A stretch of DNA of 20,733 nucleotides, taken from contig JAFYCU010000082.1 of assembly GCA_017545095.1 (NCBI GenBank), forward strand, positions 1 to 20,733. The letters are read 5' to 3'. Of the stretch, positions 6,794-17,400 are shown piece by piece (the stretch's first letter is position 1; every line of letters begins with the position of its first letter). The notes below the pieces were generated by a model. The model was not told where the DNA came from, made no database searches, and was given only the letters and a program-made list of their open reading frames with translations. Source of the DNA: Muribaculaceae bacterium (GTDB lineage: Bacteria; Bacteroidota; Bacteroidia; Bacteroidales; Muribaculaceae). The position numbers and the translations under genes are program-made.

Positions 6794-9700
6794 TTACTGT
6801 TCCAGTACAATCAGGTCGCCGATGGGCGAGCCGCCGTAGTACTCGTCGGTGTCGTAGGTGCACCAGTAGCGGTACAAGCCGCCTGCCACGCGCTTGCCGT
6901 CGAGGCCTTTCAGGTTCCACACGCAGGGCAGGGTGGAGGTGGTGGTTTGCCACACCAGGTTGCCCACGGCATCGGTCACCTTGATGGTCACCTCGGGCGT
7001 GGAGTGAAGGCTGGTCTCGGTCACCACAAAGCGGGCCTCGTTGGTCACGGTGCTTTCCTCGGCCTGCAGGACCACCGTGCTGGTCTGGTCGACGGTGAAG
7101 TCGATGCTGCGCTCGCTGCTGTTGCCCACAGCGTCGCTCACCACCAGCTTCAGGTTGTGGCGGCCAATGCTCAGACCGTTGATCGGGAAGTTGATGTCCA
7201 TGCGCTTGCCGCCGTTGCTCATTGTCAGATAGTGTTTGACCTCGCTATAGCTGTTGTAGCCGTGGTCGAGAATTAGGCGTACGCCGTTGCTCACCTCTTC
7301 GGTCACTCCCATCAACGCGATATCATCGGTGGCGGTGATGTGGAGCACGCTCTTCTGGCCAATGCTCGGACGCTGGGCAAACGATTCGGCGTCGTTGCCC
7401 ATATACATGGTCTCAATCACAGGAGCTTGATTGTCGGTGAGTGCCACACTGGGATTGTACTCGCCCACAATCAGGTTGTCGAACAGGCAGTTGGCCATTT
7501 CATCGCTCCCGGCCTTGTGGGCATAAATGCTCACACGCAGGGTGGTGTCGTTGGTCTCGATGTTGCGAGGCAGCACCACCTGGGCATTGATTTTGCCTTT
7601 CACCACCTGGGCATCCACTTGGGTGATCATCGTGCGCGGATAGTCGATGCGGCGGGTCTCATACACCGTTGAGCCCGACTTTTGTTGCGTGGCGTATTTA
7701 AACAGGCGTGCGGCATCATAGATGGTCACCGTGGCCTCACCGGTGAAGGTGTCGTCGATGCCCGACTTGTCTTGTTTCAGCACTTGGGCCTCGATGTTCA
7801 GCTGCTGCTGTGGCGACACGGTGATCAATGCATCGCCGTTCACGGCACTGCCGTTCACCTTCGTCACGTTAATCAGCGGACGGGGGAAGTTCACCGCAAT
7901 CATCGGGTCGCCCAGAAGCATGAAATTCAGCTTGTTGTCACCGGTGAGCAGGCTTTGCTTGGCGCGCATGGTCACTTGTCCCAGCGTGGGCATGGTGCCG
8001 TCGTTGTTGAGCGTGAACATGGCTTGTGTGAACGCACGGTTCAGCTGGTCGTTGCCCGAGGCAAGCACCTCGCGCGTGGCCACAAGCATGGCGATGCAGC
8101 CACCGTCCACCTTGTGGAACATGTGCTCGGCAATACCGCGCGAGTTGCCATCGAAACGGGCCACGTTGCAGCATGCTGTGGTCATGATGGGCAGATGTTC
8201 GTAGGGCGTGTTCATCACATCGTTGGTGAGCCACAGTCGGCTGGTGCCCGAGAAGCACGTGCTGCCGGCATGCCCCACATAGGTGGCAAAGTATTGCCCC
8301 TCGCGCAACGCGTTGGCCATGTAGTGATTGGCCTCGGGTACCGATTTCTCCTCGTCACTGCCAATAAACGACTCACCCGACGATTTCGGGAACATGGGGA
8401 TGAAGTCTTTCTTCTGAGTCAGTTTCACGCCGCAGGTGTTCTCGATGATGGTGCAGATGCCTTGTGCCTGATGGATGTGCAGGTCACCCTCTTTGGCTTC
8501 TTTGGCCTGGTCGCCAGCAATGAAGGCGTTGTTGCGCCACACGCCGTAGTCGGGCTGGGTGACGTATTTAATGATTTTGTCCACATCGCCCTGAGCCTCA
8601 TGCACATGGGCTGGGGTGATTCGTCCCACGCCCAAGCGCACTTTGCCGCTGCTCAGGTTCTTGCCACCCGAGCCGTCGTCAAGGATGCCGAAGAAGTCAT
8701 CGGGAGCATAGCCGGCGGTCTCGCTGGCACTCTCATCGGCCTCGAAGGTGATGATGCTGCCGGGTTTCACCGTGCTCAGACCTCGGTTGTCGTAGGTGCC
8801 CTGACCAAACAGGAGCAGGTATTTCATCTTTTGCGGGTCGCGGTCGTAGAACATCTTGCACATCAGGCGCACTGCCATGGCGTCGCGCGTGCCCGACGAG
8901 AACTCGTTGAACACCTCTTGTTCGGTCACAACCAGCACATCGGCATGGTCGTGCGAGCGGTGAAGGTCGGCAAGCTGGTTGGCCTGGTCCAGGAAGTTGA
9001 GGTGAGTGACGATAATCATGTCGGGTGTGGGGGCTCCATGCAGGTTCTGGTTGGCCACCGGCTCGTAGCTGGTGATGTGGCTCAGTTCCAGGGTGGGGTC
9101 AAAGGCCACATGCATCGTGGGCGACTCGGTGGAGCGGGCAATGTTGAACAGCGTCAGGTTGCCCTGTATGTGCTGGGCCATCTGTGCGGGCACATCATCG
9201 TCCACATTCCACAGCATCACATTGCCGCCACCGGTCATGGTGATGGTGTCGCCCAGCGTGGCTTCGGTCAGGTAGATGCGCGTTTGGTTGTCGGTCTCAC
9301 CGGCCAGTGTGTTGGTGTGCTGGTAGGTCACCATCACATAGTCGAGCTGTGCGGCATCGAACGTCTTCTTCGATGTCACGGGGTTGATGTTGATTTGCCC
9401 AGTGGTTGCCAACGAAGGCAACGTCATGGCCACCAGCGGACTCACGCTGGAGTAGTGCGTCAGGTTGGGGGTGGGCGGCATCTTGCGATATTTGTCTTCG
9501 TAGGGCACATTCACCTTCTGTCCGCCAATGGTCATGCTCGCACTCACAAATGCCGAGTCGGAACACGTTGCCACACCGCGCATTTGGAAGCCCAGTGTGG
9601 GCGATGACAGGTTGGGCAGGCTATAGGGGAACGACACCACTTGGGTGCGCAAATCCTCGCCCAGCAGGTCCTTGCCGCAAAGCGACAGCGATGACAACTC

Positions 9701-10234
9701 ACGCTCGTGGAGCATCCAGTTGTAGCTCACCGAGTGGTTCGCACCGCCTGTGGCGGCAATCCAGGTGCGTTGAGGCACGCGCTTGGGGTTGTCGCCTTCG
9801 GTGAGGAAGTAGCAGCCCACCGTGGAGTAGCCGTTGACGCGACGCTTGAACGACACCGGGGTGGTGCTCACGTCCATGTACACCTCCAGTGGACCGCGTC
9901 CGTAGAAACACAGCTTGTCGCCAAACACGGCCGTGGCTTGCTCAATCAGGTCGTCGGTCGAGGTGCCGTCGAGCACCTCGTTCAGCATATGGCCGCCCTG
10001 GCCATAGATTTTCACTCGGTTGATGTCGTTGAAACCCATCTGCCTCAGCTCGGTTGCGGTGAGTTGGTACACACCATCGTGGTCCACCGACACGCGCACC
10101 CATTTGCCTGTCGACAGCTTCGACGTGCTGGCAAAGAAACTGGTGGGATATGCACTCGCGCTGAAGGAGCTGATCATTGCTACCAGCACAGCCGCCATGA
10201 CGGCTCGGCATATTCTGCTAATGTTCTTGTTCAT
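6794..10234 (-). CDS. C25 (gingipain-type) cysteine peptidase, PorU paralogue 1
   Basis: 1146 aa. Signal peptide at residues 1-28 (ending SFSASA). The N-terminal beta region opens with STSKLSTGKWVRVSVDHDGVYQLT, the start pattern of PorU-like proteins. The C25 catalytic domain runs from about 400 to 780. It includes FNEFSSGTRDAMAVRLMCKM, FGQGTYDNRG, the catalytic His in YVGHAG (H655) and the catalytic Cys in TTACCNVARFD (C689, with an extra C688). Beta-sandwich regions follow (about 785-1060), then a final domain ending PIGDLIVLEQ that resembles the PorU C-terminal domain. It is probably exported and outer-membrane associated, acting as a peptidase or transpeptidase on T9SS cargo or other proteins. 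It is closer to the gene at 10311 than to the PorU candidate at 14465. It is the last gene of its operon, 76 nt after the preceding peptidase, with a strong terminator behind it. The substrate is unknown. Confidence 0.85.
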   Translation of the reverse strand: MNKNISRICRAVMAAVLVAMISSFSASAYPTSFFASTSKLSTGKWVRVSVDHDGVYQLTATELRQMGFNDINRVKIYGQGGHMLNEVLDGTSTDDLIEQATAVFGDKLCFYGRGPLEVYMDVSTTPVSFKRRVNGYSTVGCYFLTEGDNPKRVPQRTWIAATGGANHSVSYNWMLHERELSSLSLCGKDLLGEDLRTQVVSFPYSLPNLSSPTLGFQMRGVATCSDSAFVSASMTIGGQKVNVPYEDKYRKMPPTPNLTHYSSVSPLVAMTLPSLATTGQININPVTSKKTFDAAQLDYVMVTYQHTNTLAGETDNQTRIYLTEATLGDTITMTGGGNVMLWNVDDDVPAQMAQHIQGNLTLFNIARSTESPTMHVAFDPTLELSHITSYEPVANQNLHGAPTPDMIIVTHLNFLDQANQLADLHRSHDHADVLVVTEQEVFNEFSSGTRDAMAVRLMCKMFYDRDPQKMKYLLLFGQGTYDNRGLSTVKPGSIITFEADESASETAGYAPDDFFGILDDGSGGKNLSSGKVRLGVGRITPAHVHEAQGDVDKIIKYVTQPDYGVWRNNAFIAGDQAKEAKEGDLHIHQAQGICTIIENTCGVKLTQKKDFIPMFPKSSGESFIGSDEEKSVPEANHYMANALREGQYFATYVGHAGSTCFSGTSRLWLTNDVMNTPYEHLPIMTTACCNVARFDGNSRGIAEHMFHKVDGGCIAMLVATREVLASGNDQLNRAFTQAMFTLNNDGTMPTLGQVTMRAKQSLLTGDNKLNFMLLGDPMIAVNFPRPLINVTKVNGSAVNGDALITVSPQQQLNIEAQVLKQDKSGIDDTFTGEATVTIYDAARLFKYATQQKSGSTVYETRRIDYPRTMITQVDAQVVKGKINAQVVLPRNIETNDTTLRVSIYAHKAGSDEMANCLFDNLIVGEYNPSVALTDNQAPVIETMYMGNDAESFAQRPSIGQKSVLHITATDDIALMGVTEEVSNGVRLILDHGYNSYSEVKHYLTMSNGGKRMDINFPINGLSIGRHNLKLVVSDAVGNSSERSIDFTVDQTSTVVLQAEESTVTNEARFVVTETSLHSTPEVTIKVTDAVGNLVWQTTTSTLPCVWNLKGLDGKRVAGGLYRYWCTYDTDEYYGGSPIGDLIVLEQ

Positions 10235-10310
10235 ATCGTTATGCTTTTTGTTTTGGTTGCATGTATTGAGTGATTTTTCGCTTAGTTATCTAAGGTTCCA
10301 GGCCTATGCG

Positions 10311-13300
10311 TTAAGGCACTTTGGCCGTGAGCGGGTCGATGACCACCAGCTCGTGCACGCTGGTGCCACCATAGTGGCTGCCAGCCTTGTAGGTGCCATA
10401 GAACTTGTACAGGCCCGCGGGCACGCGATGGCCTTCGTTGTCGAGCAGATTCCAGCTGAGCGGGAAATTGTTGGTGGTCGTCGTCCACACCAGGTGGCCT
10501 TGGACATCGGTCACTTTCATGGTCACTTCGGGCATCGTGGTGAGCGTGCTCGACAGGATGTTGAATGTGGCTTGCGTGGTGGCGGGGCGCTCGTCAACAT
10601 CGATGGCCAGGTCATTCTGCGAGGCCACCATGAAGCTGATGGTCTGCGTGGCAAAATTGCCGCTCATGTCCTGTGCGGTGAAGGTGAGCGTGTGGCGGCC
10701 TTGCGACATCCCGCTCACGGGGAACGCCACAGCGAGCCGGCGACCGTTGTCGCTGCACGTGGCGAAGTCTTTCACCGTGTAATACACGGCCTTGTTGCCG
10801 TCGAGGCTCACGCGCATGGCTCCACCGGGGCTGTTGTTCTGCATGTTGAAGCCCAAGTCGTCGCTCGCTTGCACATACAGGGTGGCGTCGGCTCCCACGG
10901 TGGCATCGGCGGCAAACGTCGGCTCGTCGTTCAGATACATGGCCTCAATCACTGGTGAGGCTTCGTCGTTCACAGCCAGCGAGTCGGTGTATTCGCCCAG
11001 CTCGAGCGTGTTCAGGATGCCGTTCACCATCTCGTCGGTGCCGGTTTTGTGGGCAAACAGCGACAGCTGAAGCGCACCTTCGCCAGGTTGCTCGTCGCGA
11101 GGCACTATCAGGCTGCCCGTGAAGTGGCCGTTCACCACCTGACCTTGCACGCGGCTCAGCTGCGGACGCTCAAGGTAGATGTCGCGGCGCGTCGACCAGT
11201 TGCCCACGCGGTACTGGTAGGACGTGTAGTATTTCTTGGGGCCGTAGAGCGTTAACGTGGCCTCGCCGGTGAAGGTGTTGTCGACATGCTGGCCGTCGTT
11301 GGTGAGCACAACGGCCTCGATGGTAAGCTGCTGGAGTGGCGACACGTTGACTGTTTCGCTCGCATTCACACCGTTCACGCTCGTCACGGAGAACAGGTTG
11401 CGCGGGTAGTTCACCTTGATGGCCGGGTCGCCAAGCAGGAAAAAGGCGAGTTTGTTATATTCGGTGGTGGTTCCAAACGAGCGTTTGGCGTTTTTGTACA
11501 CCTCGCCCAGTGTGGGCATTGGCTGGCCGGGCTGCGTGGCAAACAGCGCGTTGGTAAATGCGCGGTTCAGGTTGTCGTTGTTGTCGCTCTTCACATCGCG
11601 GGCAGCTGTGAGCAGGGCGATGGCTCCGCCATGGCGCTGGTGATACATCGTTTCGGCAATGCCTTCCTGGTTCGAGTCGAAGCGGGCCACGTTGCAGCAC
11701 GCCGTGGTCACGATGGGCCAGTTGGGGTAGTGGTTGGCATTCACATCGCTGGAATACCACAACTTGCTGCGGCCACTAATCACCGTGCCGCCGGCATGCC
11801 CCACATAGGTGGCGAAATACTGGCCGGCGGTGAGCGACTCGATCATGTGGCGCTTACCCTCGATGCAGGTGCGCTTGGTCACGTCGGTTTCCAATGCCTC
11901 GTCGTTGGCGCGAGGGTAGGTTTCCACATACACCTTGTTGGAATGGATGCCTGTATGCTTTTCGGTTTCAATGATGTCGTTGATGCCCTCGGCTTGGAAG
12001 ATATGCACACCAATGTCGCGCTTGTCGGCCACACCCTGGTCGGCTATCATCAGCACATTGTTGCGCCACACGCCGTAGTCGGGGTTGGTCACATATTCCA
12101 CCAGTTTGTCCACGTCGTTCTTGGCCTCGATGGCATTGCGCGGAATCATGCGGCCCACACCTATGCACAGCAACTCGCGCTGCGGTGCCTCGCCAGAGTT
12201 GTCGAGCAGGAACCCGAAAAAGTCGTCCGAGGCATTGGTGGTCGACTCGTCGTTGCTCGTGGTGCTCTCATAGGTGACCAGGGCGTGAGGTTTGGTGGTG
12301 GTGAGCTGGCGGTTGTCGTAGGTGCCGGGGCCGAACAGCAGCAGGTTTTTGAATTTCGTTGCGTTGCGGTCATAGAACATCTTGCACAGCAAGCGAATGG
12401 CCATGGCATCGGGGGTGCCCGACGAAAACTCGTTGAACACCTGCTCCTGGTCCACTACATGCACAACCATTCCGTCGTGGGTGCGGTGCAGCTCGGCCAC
12501 GCGGCGGGCCTCGTTCATAAACTCCTTGTTGGTCACAATCAGCAGGTCGGGGACCTCCAGCGCGTGCAGATTTTGGTTGCTCACTTCCTCAAAGCCGCCG
12601 ATTTTCAGCTGCTCGCGGTCGGTGGCAAAGGTGACATATTGTGCCGAGCGGCTGCTTCTGATAGGGGTCACCGTGGATGCATTGTTGCTCGATGCCGGAT
12701 GATAACACACCGGCGTGTTGCCCGTGGTCACATCCCACACCAAGGTGCTTTCCGGAATTTCGTTCAGCGCAATCGACTGCTGGGGGGTGATGTCCTCGAA
12801 CCACATCTCGAATTGCGGCTCCTCGCTGCTCGTGAATGCGTTCTGGCGGGTATAGGTGATGATGGCATGGTCCAGACGGGCGATGGTCATCCCCAGTCCC
12901 GGCTGGGAGTAGTCATCCTCGCGACGCAACCCCAGTATCAAGTCGCCCTCGCTTTCCGTGTCGGGCAGGTAGCAGTCCACAACGGGCATGGCGGTGTTGT
13001 AGCGTTGTTCGTCCTGAATGGCGAAAATCTTGGCTTTTGTCGAGGGGAATCCCACACCCATCGTCTCGCCGTTAACCTCAATCCATCCAAGTATCGACAT
13101 GTCTTTGAGCTGCTCGTATTTCGATGCGGCCACGGTGCAGCCGGCGCAGCGGGCTCCCACCACGATGTCTGTCGAGCTGATGCCTGGCAACCGGTACGGC
13201 AGGCGAAGGTCATCGGTCAGCATGTCTTCACCCAGCAGGTCTTTGCCCGAACGGGTCACCGTCATCAATTCCTGCTCGTGATACCAGTAGTTGTAGCTGT

Positions 13301-13805
13301 CCTCGAGCAGGTTGCTCGAGGTGGTGGGCTGGCAGATCACCTCTTCCACGCGCAGGGGCGACTCTTCCTCGGTGAGGAAGTAGTAGCCTTGGTTGGAATA
13401 CACGTTCAGTTCGCGACGGAACGAATACAGGCTGCTCGTGTTGTTGGCGTCAAGCACCATCTTCAGCGTGCCTTTGCCGTAGAAGTAGAGCTTGCCTTCG
13501 GCGGTGAGCAGCGAGGCCACGGGCTGAAGATCGTCGGCTGCGCTGCCATTGAGCACCTCACTGATGGCGTGACCACCCGAGCCATAGACCGCCACACGCG
13601 ACGGGTTGCTAAACCCCATCGCCTGCAACTCTTCGCTCGTGAGTTCATACACGCCGTTGGACGGTACGGAAATCTTCACCCATTTGCCGCTGCTCAAGCG
13701 CGACGTGGTGGTGAAATGCGATGCACTCAGCGCATACGAGCTCAGAGGGATGCTCAGGCTCAGCAGGCACAGGGTTAGTAATCGTTGTAGTTTCTTGTTA
13801 TGCAT
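10311..13805 (-). CDS. C25 (gingipain-type) cysteine peptidase, PorU paralogue 2
   Basis: 1164 aa from the ATG at 13805. An in-frame ATG at 13835 would add ten residues before the signal peptide MHNKKLQRLLTLCLLSLS, so 13805 is preferred. The opening TTTSRLSSGKWVKISVPSNGVYELT is PorU-like. The C25 domain is at about 415-800, with FNEFSSGTPDAMAIRLLCKM, FGPGTYDNRQ, the catalytic His in YVGHAG (H670) and the catalytic Cys in TTACCNVARFD (C704, preceded by C703). Beta-sandwich segments follow, then a C-terminal domain containing WNLLDNEGHRVPAGLYKFYG. It is the tandem paralogue of the gene at 6794-10234 and lies about 50 nt after the FAH-like gene, so the three are probably one operon. It is predicted to be secreted and outer-membrane associated. 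Whether it acts as a sortase like PorU or as an ordinary protease cannot be told from sequence. Confidence 0.85.
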   Translation of the reverse strand: MHNKKLQRLLTLCLLSLSIPLSSYALSASHFTTTSRLSSGKWVKISVPSNGVYELTSEELQAMGFSNPSRVAVYGSGGHAISEVLNGSAADDLQPVASLLTAEGKLYFYGKGTLKMVLDANNTSSLYSFRRELNVYSNQGYYFLTEEESPLRVEEVICQPTTSSNLLEDSYNYWYHEQELMTVTRSGKDLLGEDMLTDDLRLPYRLPGISSTDIVVGARCAGCTVAASKYEQLKDMSILGWIEVNGETMGVGFPSTKAKIFAIQDEQRYNTAMPVVDCYLPDTESEGDLILGLRREDDYSQPGLGMTIARLDHAIITYTRQNAFTSSEEPQFEMWFEDITPQQSIALNEIPESTLVWDVTTGNTPVCYHPASSNNASTVTPIRSSRSAQYVTFATDREQLKIGGFEEVSNQNLHALEVPDLLIVTNKEFMNEARRVAELHRTHDGMVVHVVDQEQVFNEFSSGTPDAMAIRLLCKMFYDRNATKFKNLLLFGPGTYDNRQLTTTKPHALVTYESTTSNDESTTNASDDFFGFLLDNSGEAPQRELLCIGVGRMIPRNAIEAKNDVDKLVEYVTNPDYGVWRNNVLMIADQGVADKRDIGVHIFQAEGINDIIETEKHTGIHSNKVYVETYPRANDEALETDVTKRTCIEGKRHMIESLTAGQYFATYVGHAGGTVISGRSKLWYSSDVNANHYPNWPIVTTACCNVARFDSNQEGIAETMYHQRHGGAIALLTAARDVKSDNNDNLNRAFTNALFATQPGQPMPTLGEVYKNAKRSFGTTTEYNKLAFFLLGDPAIKVNYPRNLFSVTSVNGVNASETVNVSPLQQLTIEAVVLTNDGQHVDNTFTGEATLTLYGPKKYYTSYQYRVGNWSTRRDIYLERPQLSRVQGQVVNGHFTGSLIVPRDEQPGEGALQLSLFAHKTGTDEMVNGILNTLELGEYTDSLAVNDEASPVIEAMYLNDEPTFAADATVGADATLYVQASDDLGFNMQNNSPGGAMRVSLDGNKAVYYTVKDFATCSDNGRRLAVAFPVSGMSQGRHTLTFTAQDMSGNFATQTISFMVASQNDLAIDVDERPATTQATFNILSSTLTTMPEVTMKVTDVQGHLVWTTTTNNFPLSWNLLDNEGHRVPAGLYKFYGTYKAGSHYGGTSVHELVVIDPLTAKVP

Positions 13806-13857
13806 AGTGTTCGAACATTTTTCTCTCCAATTCATTCAGTCTGGTCACTCTTGGGCT

Positions 13858-14415
13858 TTATTTCACCCTGATAGTGAGCACATCGTTGCCGTTGAAGCAG
13901 CCATGCAACTCATCGCCACGGTGCACGCGATGAAGTTGCGGGCTGGTCATGTACAGCAGGTCGCCCGTCTTGAGCGTCATGTGGCGGCTTGATGCCACGA
14001 TGGCATCGCTCAGCCACGTCATCACCGGGCCGTCGGGGCCGGCACACATTTGCGTACCGCACTGCCATGTCAGCAAGGGTGAACATCCTGTCTCAAAGTC
14101 GTGCGGAGTCATCTCTCCACACGTCAACGAGCCGTCGAACCATCGCATCGTGGGGTCGCTGTCGTCATCCATGGGCAAGGTCACAAAACCTGCTGTCACA
14201 GCATCGCAGTAGCGCATGGCATATTGTGACGCAATGCTTTTCCCCAATCTTCCGATGCGGGCCACCACGGCGGCACGGCAGCAAAGCTCACCGCACTCGG
14301 GCAGAAACAACGCACGATTGGTGAAAACCAACGACGAGTCGGGATACAGTTCCACCTCGCAAGCTTGCGGTGATGCGCCTTCCTTAGGGGTGAAAACCAG
14401 AATCTTCATGCGCAC
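13858..14415 (-). CDS. Fumarylacetoacetate-hydrolase-fold protein lacking metal-site residues (likely pseudoenzyme)
   Basis: 185 aa; MKILVF at 14409 is an alternative start. The family framework is recognisable: ELYPDSSLVFTNRALFLPE (22-40) matches the usual FMKPDSALL...PFFLPD, RIGRLGKSIA (53-62) matches KISRLGKNIA, RWFDGS (91-96) matches KGFDGS, and HMTLKTGDLLYMTSP (145-159) matches the conserved FTLKTGDLLFTGTP. The E-x-E pair that binds the divalent metal in active members (normally YEVEV before KISRLG) is replaced by CRAAV at 46-50, with Arg47 and Ala49 in the Glu positions. Residues 77-90 do not match the family's metal-site segment, although Asp83 may remain. The fold is therefore kept but hydrolase or isomerase activity is doubtful. 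There is no signal peptide, so it is cytoplasmic. It is the first gene of the C25 peptidase operon, directly behind a good promoter. Its role there is unknown. Confidence 0.75.
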   Translation of the reverse strand: MRMKILVFTPKEGASPQACEVELYPDSSLVFTNRALFLPECGELCCRAAVVARIGRLGKSIASQYAMRYCDAVTAGFVTLPMDDDSDPTMRWFDGSLTCGEMTPHDFETGCSPLLTWQCGTQMCAGPDGPVMTWLSDAIVASSRHMTLKTGDLLYMTSPQLHRVHRGDELHGCFNGNDVLTIRVK

Positions 14416-14431
14416 AATATGTTTTAGCGGG

Positions 14432-14462
14432 CAAATTTACAAACTTTTTTTGAATTGTGCAA
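14432..14462 (-). promoter_or_regulatory. Promoter of the FAH-like/C25 peptidase operon
   Basis: On the minus strand a -33 TTG (14462-14460) is followed, after 20 nt, by TAAATTTG (14439-14432), an exact TAnnTTTG -7 box. It lies in the 49-nt gap between the PorU candidate and the FAH-like gene. The leader would be very short, roughly 10-20 nt. It implies that the FAH-like gene and the two downstream peptidases are transcribed apart from the PorU candidate. Confidence 0.65.
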
Positions 14463-14464
14463 CA

Positions 14465-17400
14465 TCATTCGTCACCAACTGCAATTTTCTTGGCTTTCGA
14501 CGACTCGTGTTCGCCGCCATCGCTGGTGATGGTGGCGCGGTACACATAGATGCCGCGTGGCACGCGGCCGCCGCCGGTGCGGGTCAAATCCCACACAATC
14601 GGGAAACTCATGAACTGCTTGCTCTTGCCGCTCTGCGTGGTGGTCCACACCCGTCGGCCCATCAGGTCATACACATCGATGGTCACTTGCACCACAGCTT
14701 CGGGGCGGTTGTGCTCCACATAGAATGTGGTGCTGGTGTAGGCCGGGTTGCTGGTCGCATAGATATCCACCACATCGGGCCGCAGACCGGGCGACACGTT
14801 GAAGTGGATGGTGCGCTCGTTCATGTTGCAATGCACGTCCCACACGCGCAAGCGCAGGCTGTGCTCGCCAGCCGTCAGGTCGCTCAGCGGGAAGCGAAGC
14901 GTGCCCAGCGTGCCCACACTGGTCTGCTGCGGCGTGTAGAAGCCCGACAGGTCGTTGTAGCTCGTGCTGCCGTCGAGCAGCAGGGTCATCTCGTGTCCAA
15001 TGCCGGCGGTCGAGAAGTTCAACCCGCTGGCATCGCTGATGCTGGCCAGCACAATCGGCGACTCGTTAACGGCCTCGCCGTCGGTGAAACTGCTGGAGTT
15101 CAGGCCCAGGAAGGTGATCTCGGGACCTTCGGTGTCGCCGGTGGTGGTGTCATCGTAGCCATAGACGTAGAACTCGTTGCAATGGCCGCTGGCTTCCAGG
15201 CTGTTGGTCTCGTCATAGGCATACAGGTTCAGCAGCGACGGGCTGAAGTTCTCGATGGTGGCTATCAGCTCCGAGGGAATGGTCATCTTGATGGTGAAGT
15301 TGCCGCCGCTCACCGTATCCACCGACAGGGCCAGACGGTTGGTGCGGTCCAGATAGGTGAAGGGCACACCGCCCTTGCCTTTGCTGTCGCCATAGCCGTG
15401 GGTGGTCACTTCCTGCTCGCAGTCGTAGAGCGTGGAACGTATCACACCGTTGAACTGTGGCAGCTTGTTGCCTTGGAAGTCGGTGATGTGGCCGGTAAAG
15501 GTCACCGTCTGGCGGCCTTGGAACACGGGCATGTCGCTCTCGCTCACCGCCTTGCCGTTGATGCTCTCCACCACCACGCGGTTGGCGGGCATCGCCAATC
15601 GCAGGGCGGGGTCGCCAAACAGCACGAAACACGACTTGTTGTGCGTCATGTCTTGGCCATTCAGCATGTCGTTCTTGGCTTTGCGCAGGGCCTCGCCAAT
15701 GGAGGGGGCACGGCCCTCGTTGTCGCGGGCAAACGCATATTTGGCCATTGCAGCGTTCAGATAGCCGTTGGCATGACCCAGCACCTCGCGGGTGGCGGCG
15801 ATGCTGATCACGGTGCCGCCGCGTTCGTTCAGCACCATGTTCTCGGCTCCCGACTCGGTGTAGGAGTCGAACTTGCCAAAGCTGCACGAGGCCGAGAACA
15901 GCACGGGCAGATGGTCGTAGTATAGGCTGGTGATGTCGTTGCGGCGAAGCATGCCCTCGGCACCCCAGTTGTTGGGACTCGAGTGGCCGGTGTAGTTCCA
16001 CCACAGCACGCCCTCTTTCAGGCGGTTGAGCATCATGGCCTTGGCCTCGGGGAAGGTGCGCGTGCCGCTCACCGTGGTCTCGGGAAAGGCGTCGATAAAC
16101 ACATGATTGTGAACCAGGTCTTCGCCACCGTTTTCATTGGCGGTGATTACCACACCCTCGGCCGATTCCATGTGATTGGCATTGTCTTGGTCATCGGCCA
16201 CGTCCAGGGCTTGGTTTTTCCATAGTCCGTAGTCGGGGGTGGTGGCATAGGCGATGGTCTTGTCCACCATGATGCGGGCCTCTTCGGTGTTGCTCACTGG
16301 GAATCGGCCCACGGCAATGTCCATCGGCCAGCAGTAGAACATAGGCCCGGCATTGTCGCTGAGCACGGCCAGGATGTCGTCGCTGCACACCACACGGCGG
16401 TCGTTGTTGCCGTTCACACTCTGCCACGTGAGCAGCGTGTTGCGGTTCAGGCTGCGGGTCTCGCCTTGCAGGGCGCGGTTGTCGAACGTGCCATCGCCCA
16501 TGAGCAACAGGTGTTGCAGGTGATGGCCGGTGCTGTCGTTGCCGCGGTCCCACATCATCTTGCACAGCATGCGCACGGCCAGCAGGTCGGGCGTGCCGCT
16601 CGAGAACTCGTTGTAGATGCGTTGCGGGGTGAGCACCAGCACGCGCATGTCGTCGTGCTCCTCGTGGAAGGCCGCCAATCGCTCGGCCTGTGTGGTCAGG
16701 GAACTCGGCGACACGATAATCATGTCGGGGGTGGGCGTTCCGTGCAGGTCTTGGTTGCCCACTTTGTGATAACTCAGGATGCCCAGCATGTCGTCGATGT
16801 TGTTGTCGCGGAAGGCCACATATTCGCGATGACCCTCGGCAATGGGGCTGAAAGTGAGCTGGTTGCCGTCGAGCACGGCATTCAGCTCCACGGGTGCATG
16901 AGGCACGGTCACGTCCCACACGCGGGTGTTGGCATCGGCCCCTTCGAGTACGTAGCACAGGTTCACATCGGTGCTGTCGCCGCTGGCAAACGGCAGATAG
17001 GAATGACCGGCAAGCGACAGATGGCGCTCATAGTTCACCGTCACATAGTCTAAACGGGCCATGGTCATCGTGCCGTTTGGAACAAGCTCCACTTGATAAT
17101 TCAACTCGTTGGTGTCGTGCAGAACGAAGCGTTTCACCGCTCCGCAGTTGATGGTGTCAAGTTCGTCGCGGTTGTTGCGGCGCACCTTTACGGTCACCAG
17201 TGCGGTCTCGTAAAAATTGTCTTCCGACGTGATTTTGAACTGCATCTCTTTGGTGGTGGGCAGGGGCGTGCCGTTGTAGCCCAACTTGAGCTCGCAGGTG
17301 CCGGTCTCGATGCCGATGCCCACCTGCGTATCTACGCTCACCAGGCTGCCGGCCACCAGGCCGGGCAGCGTGAACTTCACGCTCAGCGGATTGTTCAGGA

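Noticed and set aside
7682..9607. Plus-strand open frame of 641 codons antisense to a C25 peptidase gene
   Set aside because: The product is His/Gly/Val-rich with no recognisable domain. Long antisense frames are expected opposite GC-rich coding sequence, and the minus-strand frame is a clear C25 protein.
11286..13778. Plus-strand open frame of 830 codons antisense to the second C25 gene
   Set aside because: Same compositional artefact; no domain or signal sequence, and the opposite strand carries all catalytic motifs.
14216..15925. Plus-strand open frame of 569 codons across the FAH-like and PorU genes
   Set aside because: It crosses two convincing minus-strand genes and their promoter, and has a low-information composition.
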